DNA of 38,122 bases, taken from Holdemania massiliensis AP2 (GTDB taxonomy: Bacteria > Bacillota_I > Bacilli_A > Erysipelotrichales > Erysipelotrichaceae). Positions 1-10,272 of this stretch are shown piece after piece. The translations under genes were made by a program, and so were the position numbers. Numbering within the stretch: the first letter of the stretch is position 1; the number at the start of each line of letters is the position of its first letter. The stretch is from the NCBI RefSeq assembly GCF_000327285.1, contig NZ_HE998568.1:352386-390507 (forward strand). Direction: 5' to 3'. The notes under the pieces are model-generated. The model was given only the letters and a program-made list of their open reading frames with translations, was not told where the DNA came from and did no database searches.

Positions 1-304
1 ACACATAGGTGTATGAGCTGAGGGTTCTGGTTCCCAGCTTGGTCAGCTGGGTTAACTGATTGCCGTTGTTGTCATAGCTCTTGGTGATGACGACATTGTT
101 GCACATCCACTCCTTGGTCATCCGGCCTGCCAGATCGTATTGGTAGGTGATGGACGTGTTATCCGGATAGGTGATCTTGGTGCGGTTACCGTAAGCGTCA
201 TACTGATACTGAATCATCTGGTTATCCCGGACCACCTTGGTCGTATTGCCTGCGGCATCGTAGGTGTATTGGGTTGAGCCATGATCGTCAGTCATTGTCG
301 CGAT
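1..304 (-). pseudogene. Orphan Rhs/YD-repeat core fragment, open at the left window edge
   Basis: Read on the minus strand, this stretch encodes YD repeats nearly identical to residues about 2184-2306 of the large Rhs protein (positions 3357-3720). By eye, identity is about 95% over 300 bases. It lacks exactly 60 bases, one 20-residue YD unit, relative to the intact copy. The missing unit lies between two 15-base direct repeats (3469-3483 and 3529-3543). An in-frame TAA sits at 305-307 where homology ends, and I see no ribosome binding site or promoter before it. It is therefore a headless cassette that cannot be translated as it stands. Known Rhs loci carry such orphan core-tip cassettes downstream of the immunity gene as donors for swapping the toxin tip. 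Whether a second toxin tip follows lies outside the window. Confidence 0.85.
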
Positions 305-381
305 TTAATTAGCACTTAGCCATAGCGATCAAGCGTGAATGCTGAGGGTTATCCGTATTCTTTAGCTCATTTTTAGAATTT

Positions 382-421
382 AAAAAGCTTTGCAATGGCT
401 TCAAGCCATGCAAAGCTTTTT
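382..421 (-). terminator. Intrinsic terminator after the immunity gene
   Basis: An 18-bp stem with a single bulged A (arms AAAAAGCTTTGCA and TGCAAAGCTTTTT, with a further ATGGCT/AGCCAT segment) closes on a three-base loop. It lies 83 bases past the immunity stop. It ends the presumed agrD-lipoprotein-rhs-immunity transcript and separates it from the orphan cassette. The symmetry could also stop leftward or rightward transcripts. Confidence 0.8.
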
Positions 422-504
422 CAAATGACCTTAGTAGAAAGACTCCTTTAGTTTTTCTACAAAAACGGAATTTAATGTTAAATACTCCGACAACCCGCTT
501 ATTT

Positions 505-924
505 TCAGCAGCAATTCAATATAACTTCTTCTCCTATATCAGCGTCTATTAACCCTTTTAAATTTTCACCGAATCTTTCAAGAGAACCCAATTCACTCAT
601 AACATAGAAACAGCATCGATGTCTTCGTGAATTATTATCCGGCACTTCTAAATCAACCTCAATTTGAACATGACCTGTCGTATTTATTTCCGTAATTTCC
701 ATTGAAAATGCCGGTGTATAATTACCATTTTTCTTCCCAAATTCGAAATAACAATCTGATTTTAAATATTTCGTACAATTAGAAATCTGATCACTTATTT
801 TATTCAAAATTTGTGTTTGAATGTAGCAAGTTTGATATGCTGTAACGAATTGAGATTGACACATTATCTTCAATTCCAGCAAGTCATTCTCTTGCCAGAT
901 TTTATTAATTACAATATTATCCAT
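505..924 (-). CDS. Presumed immunity protein of the Rhs toxin (unassigned family)
   Basis: This 139-residue soluble protein has no signal peptide or membrane segment, so it is expected to stay in the cytoplasm. I do not recognise its family with certainty. It is acidic and rich in beta-strand-like segments, and ends with a GEEVILN motif. Its job is inferred from position. It starts 9 bases after the toxin stop, and its TAAGGAG ribosome binding site overlaps that stop, so translation is coupled. A small cytosolic protein in this place is the standard arrangement for the cognate immunity protein of a polymorphic toxin. The gene is visibly richer in A+T than the Rhs core, as is the toxin tip, which suggests the pair arrived together. 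No other function is supported by the sequence. Confidence 0.8.
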   Translation of the reverse strand: MDNIVINKIWQENDLLELKIMCQSQFVTAYQTCYIQTQILNKISDQISNCTKYLKSDCYFEFGKKNGNYTPAFSMEITEINTTGHVQIEVDLEVPDNNSRRHRCCFYVMSELGSLERFGENLKGLIDADIGEEVILNCC

Positions 925-933
925 AGATTCTCC

Positions 934-3900
934 TTAATTCTTAAACTTAAAGTCATCAAATGCACCTGTTACCTTATTATAGTTAAAATGAATTGTTATA
1001 TTAGTACCATCCTCCATTCTAACTACATTCTCCATTTTTACCCATCCATCCGAAAATAACCATTTAGGATCTTTCATTTCCAGAGGAACCTGCCTAGCTC
1101 CCTCTAAAGGATTGGATTGGACTTGCTTCATTGCCATTTGTTCATTGAGATCATTAGGTATTACTCTTCCCGTACTTCCTTTACCTTCAACTTTAACAGG
1201 ATTGCCAACACCGATATTAGATTCTTCTTTTTCTTTCTCACCTGTTGTTCCCGACGATCCACCACCATTAACAATCGCAGATTGAGTGATGCCTAAAGCT
1301 TCACTGATTGCTGGATTCGAGGCTGCTGCGCCTTCCAAGGTTAATGTATAGCCAATAAGCTGTCCACCATTGACTGCCGCACTTCCATCCGGCTGCATTG
1401 TCATTCCTGTTGAACTGCCGCCGCTGATGTTTCCCTGAGCTCCAAGTGCTCCGATCGTGGTAACTGCTGATAGACCGATCATCTTAAGATCTTGTACGCC
1501 TTTTTCTTTATCTCCGCTCTCATATTCATAGATAGCATAGACTGTCGCTCCACCATAAGCGGCCGCTGCAGTATGTCCAAGAACTGCTGCCAATGCAGGT
1601 AAGGTTCCAAACGAAGCTGCTGTCAAATACAGCGCTGCCGCTCCACCTCCTATTATCACCAGATTTTCCACCGGATGATCCAAGAAGCTTTGAATCGTAT
1701 TCTTCGTCAACCTCGTGGCTGCATCCCAAGCTTCCCCAGCTTTTTCGCCAACCCATTGAATTCCCTGGCTCACTTTTTCCTTTTGTTCACTGCACCAGCC
1801 GCTAACTCGATTCGCTATCGATCCAATTTTATCGGTTACATCCTTAAAGTTAATGCCCTTAAAACTATTCAAGTTGACTTGTACACTTCGTCTTGCTTCT
1901 TCTTTCTTTGCATATTCCGATGTAATTTTTTTCATCGTGCTTGTCAGAACTCCATGCTGCTCTTCTATTCGCTGTTTTAATAGTTCAGCAGCTTTTTTCG
2001 CATCTTCCTGACTCTTTCGCGTTGTGTTTTTTCCAGAAGAAGTATTCTTTGAAGAACTGTTGGAATTATTCTGATATACTGTCGAATTCGAATAATTCGT
2101 GTTATTCGACGGATACTGGATCGCCTTATCATATTGCTTATAGATCGGCGGCGCTGTTCTCGCATCCGTTGGATTCATTGGATTTGATGGCTGACTCTTC
2201 GGCGTACTCTTCTTTGTATTGGAGGAACTTGGCGTGCTTTTCTTGCTTGGCGTTGTTTTTTTCGGGGTAAAGGCATTCTTTACCGTATTCACAACCTTGT
2301 TCACCGTATTGGTGATTGCTCCCCAAATACTCCACATTCCCCTTGGATCAAAGTACTTATTCGGGTTGTTTCGGCTATAGTTGTACCGGTTCTGGCTTAA
2401 CGGATCCTGCCAATCCCCACGATACCCATCCGCACTGATGAACAGTTCCGTCACGGTATCATAATACCGCGCTCTTAAGTACTGCGTTTCATCACTGTTG
2501 TGTGCTTCTGAGCGATACCCATATTCGTCACTGCTGCTGACAAACGGATTGTATTTCTTATCTCTCCTTCCATAATCGCTGTAGCTGTATGTCGACAGCA
2601 CCTGATTGGATCCGCTTAACAGCATTGTAACGCTTCCTTGACCATCGTACAAATAGAAATCGTCATTGGTGCACAATCTCTCATTGCCATACCAATACTT
2701 TGTTTTTGCACTGTCCTGCGTCTTCACCAAGACGACGGGATACTCGGCCAGCTCGTCGTTGAGATACTGAATCGTCGTCGTGTTGCCGCTGACTGACCGC
2801 GTCGTTGCTGAGCTTGCGTTCTGGTGCGTTTCTGCGGCTTCCAGCGGCGTTTGTTTCAGCTGGGCGATCAAGGTGTCGATACTGTCGGAAATCGCCTGAG
2901 GCGAGGTCACAGGCACGGTATTCGTCCGGCCGGCAGTCTGTTGGATCCGATTGCCTGCTCCGTCATACGCATACGTCGTTACCGTTCCGTCGAAGTCCTT
3001 CACTTTCACCAGCTGATTCAGCTTGTTGTACGTGTATTCCTTCACCTTGTTGTCATCCCGGCCTTCCCGAATCCGGTTGCCGTTAGCGTCATAGGCATAG
3101 GTGAAGTGATAAGTACCATCATAATAGGTCTTGATCCGGTTGAAGTCGTCATAGGTCGCACGGTAGGTGACCTGCCCTTCCGTCACTTCCGTCTTATTGC
3201 CAGTCAGTGTGATCACGGTTTCCGTTGTCGTTTTCGTTGATCCTTGCGTCTTCACCGTTTTGATCAGCTCGTCGTTTTCATTGTAGCTGTACTCTTTGAC
3301 GGTCGTTGCCCCGTTGAGGATTTCCGTCTGCTTGGCCACGCTGTTGATCGCGTTGTAAACATAGGTGTAAGAGCTGAGGGTTTTGGTTCCCAGCTTGGTC
3401 AGCTGGGTTAACTGATTCCCATTGTTGTCATAGCTCTTGGTGATGACGACATTGTTGCACATCCACTCCTTGGTCATCCGGCCCAGCGCGTCATATTCAT
3501 AATTGGAATAATGCGACGCGTTGACAGTCTTGGTCATCCGGCCTGCCAGATCGTATTGGTAGGTGATGGACGTATTATCCGGATAGGTGATCTTGGTGCG
3601 GTTGCCGTAAGCGTCATATTGATACTGGATCGTCTGATTATCCCGGACCACCTTGATTGTATTGCCTGCGGCATCATAGGTGTATTGGGTTGAGCCATGA
3701 TCGTCAGTCATTGTCGCAATCCGGTCTAAAGCGTCATACGTGAAGGCCGCGTCCGGCTTGGTCAGCACATTCTGGTTCGCGTCATAAGTATACGTCAGAA
3801 CTGTGCCGTCCTTCTGCTTTAGGGTTAACAGATTGCCGTTTTTATCGTAGGTATATTCTTCCGACTTCTTGTCTTCATCTGTCGCTTTGATCAATTGACC

Positions 3901-6900
3901 TGAGGTATTGTAGACATACAGAACCTCTGTTTGGTCATAGTAGCGGCGAATGATCTTGCCCATCTTGTTCAGCGTATAGTTCAGCTTGAATCCGCGGGCA
4001 TCCTGAACAGAAGTCATATTCCCAGCGGCGTCATAGGTATACGTAACCAAATGATTCAGCGGATCCTTTTCCTGAATCAGGTTGTAGACGGAATCATAAA
4101 CCTTTTCATAGCGCTGGCCATTGGCGTCGACCCGGGCTGTTTCATAGCCGGCGGCATTGTACTCCACGGTTGAAACATGGTTTAATGCGTCGGTGATTTT
4201 GACAAGCTGCTGATTCAGATCATAATCATAGCGCGTCGTGTTTCCGACAGGATCGGTTTCACTCAGAATCTGGTTGAACGCGTCGTAGGTCCAGGTGGTC
4301 GTCTTCGCGTTGTTGACTTTTTCAGTGAGCTTGTTGCCGGCGGCATCGTAGGTATAGACCGTTTTGATGCCGGCCTCATCGGTCATGCTGAGAATCCGGT
4401 CTTCTGGGTCATAAGTATACGTCCGCGTCTGGTTCAGCGCATTTTTCTGCTGAATGACGCGGCCGGTCTTATCATACTGCCAGCTTGTTTTGTGCCGCAG
4501 CGCATCGTAAGCCTCGGTCTTATTGCCGATCACGTCATAGACATTCTCCGCAACCAACTTGTCATCCTGCCATGTTTTCAGCAGCTGGTTGTAGGCATTA
4601 TAGGAATACTTCCAAACCGAGCCGTTGGTCATCGTTTCACTGACCTTCTGGTTTAAAGCGTTATAGGTTGCGGTTTCAATGCCGCCGTCGGGATACGTTG
4701 TTTTCTTGACATTGCCGAAAATATCGTATTCGTAGGCTGTGATTCCGCCGATCTTGGATGTTTCCTTAATGCATTGATTCAGTGCATTGTACTGCCGCTG
4801 GATCGTATTGCCCTTCGCATCCTTCGTAGCGGTCAAATTGTCATGGTCATCATAGGTGTATTCCGTCGCGTAGCCCAGCGGATCCACCGTTTTGGAAACC
4901 AGACCGGCGGGATTGTACACCGTCTGCGTGATGCCGCCTAAGCCGTCGGTTTCCTTGATCAGCCGGCCATCGGCGTCATAAGCAGTTTGCCGGATTGTTT
5001 TGTTATCCACCTTTTCCGTTACCTTTTGATTCAAGGCGTTGTAGACAGACTGGGTCGTATGACCGTTGGACGTCATCGTCAGCACGTTGCCTTCTCCATC
5101 ATAAGTCGATGTCGTGACGTTGTTGTTGCGGTCGGTCACGCTGATGACATGGCCGAAAGTGTCATAGGCATAAAGAATCGTATCCCCGTTGATGGTTTCC
5201 TTGATCAGGCGGTTTAAGGCATCATATTCCAGCGTTTTGGTATTCTGAAGGCTGTCGCTTTCCGAGATCTTATTCCCGTTTAAATCATAGGTAAACTGCG
5301 TCGTCACGCCGCGGCTGACCTGCTTGATGATCTTGCCGTCATCGTTGATCGTGTAGGTCGTGGTGCTGCCGTAAGCGTCGGTTTCGGAAGTCACCTGATC
5401 ATAAACGTCATAGGTATACGTATGATTGATTTCACCGTTAACCTTGACCTGCGTCAGCCGGTGCAGCGCATCCAGCGTGTTCTCAGTGACTAAGCCCGTC
5501 GGCTCGGTTGTCTTAATCAGCTGATCGTAGGCATCATAGACAAATGTCGTGGTTAAGCCCAGGATAGTCTGGGAGGTCAGATTGCCGAAGGTATCATAAA
5601 CATAGCTTTCAATGACTTTGCCATTGCGTGTCTTCTGTGTTAGATGCCCGTGAACATCATAGTGATAGCCGGTCTGGTTGCCCAGCGGCGTGGTCGTTAA
5701 GATTGTCCGTCCGCGGCTGTCGACGGTCATTGTCGTGCGGTTGTTCAGCGCGTCCTTCGTTTCAATTACCTGATGATTGCCATTGTAGACATAGGTCGTC
5801 GTGTGGCCGTTGGTATCGGTAGAAGTGAGGATATTGCCTTCATGATCATACGTCCAGCTGCGCGTCTTTTCCGCCTTGGTTTCACTGAGCACCCGGCCCA
5901 TCGCGTCATAGGTATAGGTTGTTTCCTGTCCCAAGGCATCCGTCATTTTTGTCTTTAAGCCTTTGGCGTAGGTATAGGTTGTCGTGTGCCCCAGCGGATC
6001 CTTGACGCTTGTCAGATGACCCATCGCGTCGTAAGTCTTTTCCGTCACCTTGGCCTGATCATTGCTCGTCAGCGTCTGCTTGACTTCATGACCCAGGGCA
6101 TCGTATTCAAACGTGGTCGTCTGACGGGTAGTTGCCTGACTGAGCCGCTGACCTTTCGCGTCATAGGTATAGGTCGTCACATTGCCTGCTTTGTCCGTAG
6201 CGGTTAAAATCCGGCCTAAGACATCGTAGGTGTTGATCGTTTCCTTTCCATCGAAATCCGTCGTTTTAATGACGTTGCCCAGCGTGTCATAGGTATAGGT
6301 TTTAATTTGCTTATGGGCATTGGTTTCTGTCGCGACACCGAACTGATTGTAGGTGTAGCTTTTTGTCAAACCGTTGGCTGTTTCCGTCACTGTCCGGCCG
6401 CGGCTGTCAACCGTGCGCGATGTGACTGCGCCGTCGGGGTAGGTGGTTTTCGTCAGATTCTGATTTTTATCATAGGTATAGGTTGTGACGTTCCCTTCCG
6501 AGTCCGTCATTTTGACAACATTGCCATAGAGATCGTATTCATAGGCGGTGATGTTTCCGTCATAGTCGCTCTCCGTCAGCTTGTTGCCGGCCGCGTCATA
6601 GATGAACGACTTCGTTCCCCCGTCCGGATTGATAATCTGAACGATTTCATTGCGGGCGTTGAGGACATGGGTGGTTGTATGATTGTCCTGATCGGTGGCG
6701 GTTAACAGATAGCCTGCCGCATTGTAGGTATAGGTAAAATAGGTTCCGTCAGGATAGGTAATCTTACTTACCCGGCCCTGATCGTTATATTCATAGCTTG
6801 TCGTCTGATTCAATGGATTGGTTTCACTGATCAGCTGCTTCAGATCGTTGTAAGCATAGGTTGTTTTATGCCCCAGGGCATCGGTGTAGCTAGTCTTGTT

Positions 6901-9900
6901 GTTGTGGGCGTCATAGGTCCAGGCTTCATTCTGACCAGCCGTATTGGACTTTGTTAACAGGTTGTTCTTGGCGTCATAGGTGCGGGTTTCCTTGAAGCCG
7001 TCGCTGCGCGTCGCAGTCAGCTGATTGCCGCGGTCATCATAGGTATAGGTCCAGCGCACGCCGTTTTCCAAGGTTTCTTCCGTTAACAGTCCTTTGACAA
7101 AGGTCTTTAAAACCTGGCGGCTGTCCGCGTATTCAACCTTGGTCGTCTGCCCATTGGCATCAAACCAGGTCGTTTCCACATTGCCTAACGCGTCCGTCGT
7201 CTTTGTGCGGCCTTCCAGATACTCCAAGGTCATGATGTTGCCCTGGCCGTCGACCTGTTTTGTGACGCGGTGCTGATCGTCATAGGTATTGGTGATGACT
7301 AACGCCTCATTCTGATTCGTCCACGAGGTCATATTGTGATCTGCATCATACGTGTATTCGATCACCGCGCCGGTCTGGTCGGTAAAGGAGATCAGATTCA
7401 GGTTGGCATCATAGCCATAGCTGACCTTATCCGTTTCTGACAGCCGGATTTCATCAACCAGATTCTCCGCATTGTAATGGAAGGTCATCGTCTTGCCGTC
7501 TTTTAAAGTGATCGTCTTCGGCAGACCTTGAGTGTAGGTAAACGTTGTTTCGCGTCCCTGCTTGTCGATGTTCTTGGTTACTAATCCCTGGGCGTTGTAA
7601 ATCCAGGTTGTATCCTGATTTTTCAGCACAAAGTGATCGGTATCCCAGCTCAGCTTCATCGTCGTTGTCAGCGTGTTGGCATAGGTGCCGTCGGCTTGCT
7701 TCGCGAAGTAATATTTCGTGCCGTCTTCCAGCATCACGGTTGCGCCCTGATCGTCGCTGGCAACCCGGGATAATCCGCTGAACGCCCAGCCCATGCCGAA
7801 GATGCTGAAGACTCCGGCGGCGCTGCTGTTGTAAGCGCGGGAGAATGTAAACGTTTCATCCAGCACGTTCATCGCGAAATCCTGACTTTCCAGGATAAAG
7901 TTGCCGGTGTTCAGGTTAATCGGCTCAAAGCCGAATTCGCACTGCACATCGCGTCCGCGCAGCGCCGCGTCGACCTGCTTCTTCTGATCTGTCGACAGGT
8001 CTTCCTCCACATAATCGACGTCTTTGTTTTTCTGCGGTTCGCGGATAAACAGAATATTTCCCTGAGTGATCAATTCATCCTGCAGGTTGTTGTCCTTCAT
8101 CAGGGTTTCTTTGGAAATCCCGTAGAAGGAAGCGATCGAGCTGACTAAGTCAAAACCTTTCACCTCATAGGTTCTAAAGTAGGTTTCCTTGACCGCGCTC
8201 TTCTGGGTTCCCTTCACCGATTGGAATTGCACGGTATACAGCTTGCCCGGCTCAAAGCTGTCAAAGAACTTCCCGGTTTGATAATTGCTGACCTTGACGC
8301 CATTGTAGCTTTGTGTTTTCTCAATTTCCGGATAGTCCGGATAACGGTAAAAGTTATCTACCGCTTCCATGGTTTCCGTAAACTTCACGGTTTCCCCGTC
8401 TTTAATCGTAACGGTTGTCTGGGCATGATACGGCGCCGTGCCGTCAAATCCGACCGCGACTAAATACGCTAAGCCTTCCTGATAGTCATATTTGACAAAC
8501 GGGCGGACATTGAACGTAAACTGATTGACGTCGGTCATCGTGACATCCGGGCTGTCGTAATATTCCGCTTCAACATACGGCGTATCCTCACCGGTGCCGG
8601 TGATGTAATAATATTCTGAAGCGTACATCTCCAGATAGCTGGATTCCGGATCCTTCAGGGTTAACAGCACGCCGTTGTTGGGCTTGTTGTTTTCCGCAAC
8701 GTCTTTAACATAGGGTGTAATATCGAGCGAATGCAGCCAAAAGCCCTCCCAGGTCCAATCGCTGGTAAAGCAGTCGTAATTGGCCGGCATGTTCAAATAA
8801 GTCGCTTTGGAAATATCATAAGTCCCCGGGATGCTGCAGGCAAGCAGCTCATTGGTCGTCCCCGGCTTGGTTTTTCCCTGAACGATATTCAGCGTTGCTT
8901 TTTTGATGTATTTGCCTTTCAAGACTTCATTCATGCGGTCATCGTTAATTTTATAAAAGCTGAAGGCGTGCGCATAACGCGGATGATTACCGATAAACAA
9001 AAACGCGTCGTCATAGTTTTTTAACACCCAGCCGTCCGCTTCCATATTCGGATTGCCCAGCGTCTTGGTCGGACGGCTTTGAGAAACACTGACGTCAGTT
9101 CCGTTGTGAGCATAGCCGAAATAATTGGGATCGATCACGACTGGATAAACCCGGTCTTCGCTCATCAGCCAGCTCTCGTCCACGCTGTAATGAACAAGAT
9201 TTTCTTCTAAGGACACGAAAACCTCGGTTTCATTGCCCGCTGCATCCTTAGCCTTCGGCGCCCGGATCAGCATGGCCAGCTGTTCGTTCTGATCGACAAC
9301 AACCAAGCCATGCTCGTCGCCCTGCCGGACTGTTCCGTTTTCAACGGTGATCTGGCTGTCAAAAGTATTCGCTGCCGGCTTTTCATACAGAACCAGTTCC
9401 TCTTCCACCCAGGCCGGCATGACCGTATAGCGCAGATTCACCTGATTTTCCATCGGATAGATCAGCTGCGCCCCCTCCACGCTCGGTTCGCCGATTTGTT
9501 TCAGCTGCGGAATTACTGTAATCCGAACATCGTCTTTTTCCAAGACAACGCCGGTTTTGGAATCCGCTGGATAATAGCTGCGGACAACATTCGCCGTATT
9601 CTGCACAAAAATACCCTGGCCCTCCTCAGAAAGCAGGTTCACTGCCGGCGTCAGCTGGGTATCAATCGGCGCAAAGCCATTCTCCGTCTTATAATTCCGA
9701 ATGACGCCCATGACCATTTTTTTCAGATTCTGGTCTTCTTTATTGGTGTAAATCACTGTTCTTTCATCCACAATTTCCGGATTCGTATAATCCTCAGGCT
9801 GAGAATCTGCCGGATTCGTATCCGTCTGTGTAAATTCCAGCGGTGCCGCGGACGCTGGTGTTTCACCGGCTGTTGGCGTCGGCACCAGCGTCGGCTGAGG

Positions 9901-10272
9901 TGTTTGTACAGGAATCTGCGTTGGTTCTGCCGAGGGTTCTGTCGAGGGGTCAGCCGTTGGCTGCGCAGTCGGCTCCTCCGTTATTTCCGGTGTTTCAGCC
10001 GGCTTGGGTTCGGCTGTTGCATCAACACTCGGCGTGGGCTGGAGTTCTTCGCCCTCTGTTGGCTCACTCCCATTTTCTGATTCTTCCGAATCTTTGTTGT
10101 TGACGGGATCATTTTCAGTAATATCAACGTTGTAGTAAGGTCCTGTCTGATTGTATTTTTCAATGATTCTGCGCTCATTGACTGCCCGGATCATATCCGT
10201 GTTCTGTATCAGCATACAGAAACTGAACAGACAGATCATAAGCTTTTTAATTCCACCGCTGAACGATTTCAT
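934..10272 (-). CDS. Secreted Rhs/WapA-like YD-repeat polymorphic toxin, 3112 aa
   Basis: This is a giant secreted toxin of the Rhs/WapA class. In order it has: a Sec signal peptide (about residues 1-30); a low-complexity Pro/Thr/Glu linker (about 75-142); a DNRLRE-like beta domain (about 385-580); a LysM-like module (about 700-750); a DUF6531-like entry segment with NLNTGNF (about 780-815); and a long array of YD repeats (about 885-2430). The Rhs core domain follows, with YLRARYYD, closing at DPRG (2642-2645). The 467-residue variable C-terminus has Gly/Ala-rich hydrophobic helices (about 2870-2920). It ends in a domain with NEQMAMKQV, DGWVKM and DDFKFK motifs, which resembles the polymorphic toxin type 35 (Ntox35) group; that assignment is from memory and unverified. 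The YD array forms a shell around the toxin in known family members. The reading frame is intact. The start lies inside the 3' end of the upstream lipoprotein gene. The tip is A+T-rich compared with the core. Confidence 0.93.
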   Translation of the reverse strand: MKSFSGGIKKLMICLFSFCMLIQNTDMIRAVNERRIIEKYNQTGPYYNVDITENDPVNNKDSEESENGSEPTEGEELQPTPSVDATAEPKPAETPEITEEPTAQPTADPSTEPSAEPTQIPVQTPQPTLVPTPTAGETPASAAPLEFTQTDTNPADSQPEDYTNPEIVDERTVIYTNKEDQNLKKMVMGVIRNYKTENGFAPIDTQLTPAVNLLSEEGQGIFVQNTANVVRSYYPADSKTGVVLEKDDVRITVIPQLKQIGEPSVEGAQLIYPMENQVNLRYTVMPAWVEEELVLYEKPAANTFDSQITVENGTVRQGDEHGLVVVDQNEQLAMLIRAPKAKDAAGNETEVFVSLEENLVHYSVDESWLMSEDRVYPVVIDPNYFGYAHNGTDVSVSQSRPTKTLGNPNMEADGWVLKNYDDAFLFIGNHPRYAHAFSFYKINDDRMNEVLKGKYIKKATLNIVQGKTKPGTTNELLACSIPGTYDISKATYLNMPANYDCFTSDWTWEGFWLHSLDITPYVKDVAENNKPNNGVLLTLKDPESSYLEMYASEYYYITGTGEDTPYVEAEYYDSPDVTMTDVNQFTFNVRPFVKYDYQEGLAYLVAVGFDGTAPYHAQTTVTIKDGETVKFTETMEAVDNFYRYPDYPEIEKTQSYNGVKVSNYQTGKFFDSFEPGKLYTVQFQSVKGTQKSAVKETYFRTYEVKGFDLVSSIASFYGISKETLMKDNNLQDELITQGNILFIREPQKNKDVDYVEEDLSTDQKKQVDAALRGRDVQCEFGFEPINLNTGNFILESQDFAMNVLDETFTFSRAYNSSAAGVFSIFGMGWAFSGLSRVASDDQGATVMLEDGTKYYFAKQADGTYANTLTTTMKLSWDTDHFVLKNQDTTWIYNAQGLVTKNIDKQGRETTFTYTQGLPKTITLKDGKTMTFHYNAENLVDEIRLSETDKVSYGYDANLNLISFTDQTGAVIEYTYDADHNMTSWTNQNEALVITNTYDDQHRVTKQVDGQGNIMTLEYLEGRTKTTDALGNVETTWFDANGQTTKVEYADSRQVLKTFVKGLLTEETLENGVRWTYTYDDRGNQLTATRSDGFKETRTYDAKNNLLTKSNTAGQNEAWTYDAHNNKTSYTDALGHKTTYAYNDLKQLISETNPLNQTTSYEYNDQGRVSKITYPDGTYFTYTYNAAGYLLTATDQDNHTTTHVLNARNEIVQIINPDGGTKSFIYDAAGNKLTESDYDGNITAYEYDLYGNVVKMTDSEGNVTTYTYDKNQNLTKTTYPDGAVTSRTVDSRGRTVTETANGLTKSYTYNQFGVATETNAHKQIKTYTYDTLGNVIKTTDFDGKETINTYDVLGRILTATDKAGNVTTYTYDAKGQRLSQATTRQTTTFEYDALGHEVKQTLTSNDQAKVTEKTYDAMGHLTSVKDPLGHTTTYTYAKGLKTKMTDALGQETTYTYDAMGRVLSETKAEKTRSWTYDHEGNILTSTDTNGHTTTYVYNGNHQVIETKDALNNRTTMTVDSRGRTILTTTPLGNQTGYHYDVHGHLTQKTRNGKVIESYVYDTFGNLTSQTILGLTTTFVYDAYDQLIKTTEPTGLVTENTLDALHRLTQVKVNGEINHTYTYDVYDQVTSETDAYGSTTTYTINDDGKIIKQVSRGVTTQFTYDLNGNKISESDSLQNTKTLEYDALNRLIKETINGDTILYAYDTFGHVISVTDRNNNVTTSTYDGEGNVLTMTSNGHTTQSVYNALNQKVTEKVDNKTIRQTAYDADGRLIKETDGLGGITQTVYNPAGLVSKTVDPLGYATEYTYDDHDNLTATKDAKGNTIQRQYNALNQCIKETSKIGGITAYEYDIFGNVKKTTYPDGGIETATYNALNQKVSETMTNGSVWKYSYNAYNQLLKTWQDDKLVAENVYDVIGNKTEAYDALRHKTSWQYDKTGRVIQQKNALNQTRTYTYDPEDRILSMTDEAGIKTVYTYDAAGNKLTEKVNNAKTTTWTYDAFNQILSETDPVGNTTRYDYDLNQQLVKITDALNHVSTVEYNAAGYETARVDANGQRYEKVYDSVYNLIQEKDPLNHLVTYTYDAAGNMTSVQDARGFKLNYTLNKMGKIIRRYYDQTEVLYVYNTSGQLIKATDEDKKSEEYTYDKNGNLLTLKQKDGTVLTYTYDANQNVLTKPDAAFTYDALDRIATMTDDHGSTQYTYDAAGNTIKVVRDNQTIQYQYDAYGNRTKITYPDNTSITYQYDLAGRMTKTVNASHYSNYEYDALGRMTKEWMCNNVVITKSYDNNGNQLTQLTKLGTKTLSSYTYVYNAINSVAKQTEILNGATTVKEYSYNENDELIKTVKTQGSTKTTTETVITLTGNKTEVTEGQVTYRATYDDFNRIKTYYDGTYHFTYAYDANGNRIREGRDDNKVKEYTYNKLNQLVKVKDFDGTVTTYAYDGAGNRIQQTAGRTNTVPVTSPQAISDSIDTLIAQLKQTPLEAAETHQNASSATTRSVSGNTTTIQYLNDELAEYPVVLVKTQDSAKTKYWYGNERLCTNDDFYLYDGQGSVTMLLSGSNQVLSTYSYSDYGRRDKKYNPFVSSSDEYGYRSEAHNSDETQYLRARYYDTVTELFISADGYRGDWQDPLSQNRYNYSRNNPNKYFDPRGMWSIWGAITNTVNKVVNTVKNAFTPKKTTPSKKSTPSSSNTKKSTPKSQPSNPMNPTDARTAPPIYKQYDKAIQYPSNNTNYSNSTVYQNNSNSSSKNTSSGKNTTRKSQEDAKKAAELLKQRIEEQHGVLTSTMKKITSEYAKKEEARRSVQVNLNSFKGINFKDVTDKIGSIANRVSGWCSEQKEKVSQGIQWVGEKAGEAWDAATRLTKNTIQSFLDHPVENLVIIGGGAAALYLTAASFGTLPALAAVLGHTAAAAYGGATVYAIYEYESGDKEKGVQDLKMIGLSAVTTIGALGAQGNISGGSSTGMTMQPDGSAAVNGGQLIGYTLTLEGAAASNPAISEALGITQSAIVNGGGSSGTTGEKEKEESNIGVGNPVKVEGKGSTGRVIPNDLNEQMAMKQVQSNPLEGARQVPLEMKDPKWLFSDGWVKMENVVRMEDGTNITIHFNYNKVTGAFDDFKFKN

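Noticed and set aside
2805-7620. Dense repeats in the Rhs gene as a possible CRISPR array or tandem satellite
   Set aside because: The repeats are degenerate, of codon-multiple length and translate to YD motifs, so they are protein repeats.
9310-10080. Long plus-strand open frame (256 codons) opposite the 5' part of the Rhs gene
   Set aside because: It mirrors the Rhs coding frame, has low-complexity Arg/Cys-rich sequence and no ribosome binding site.
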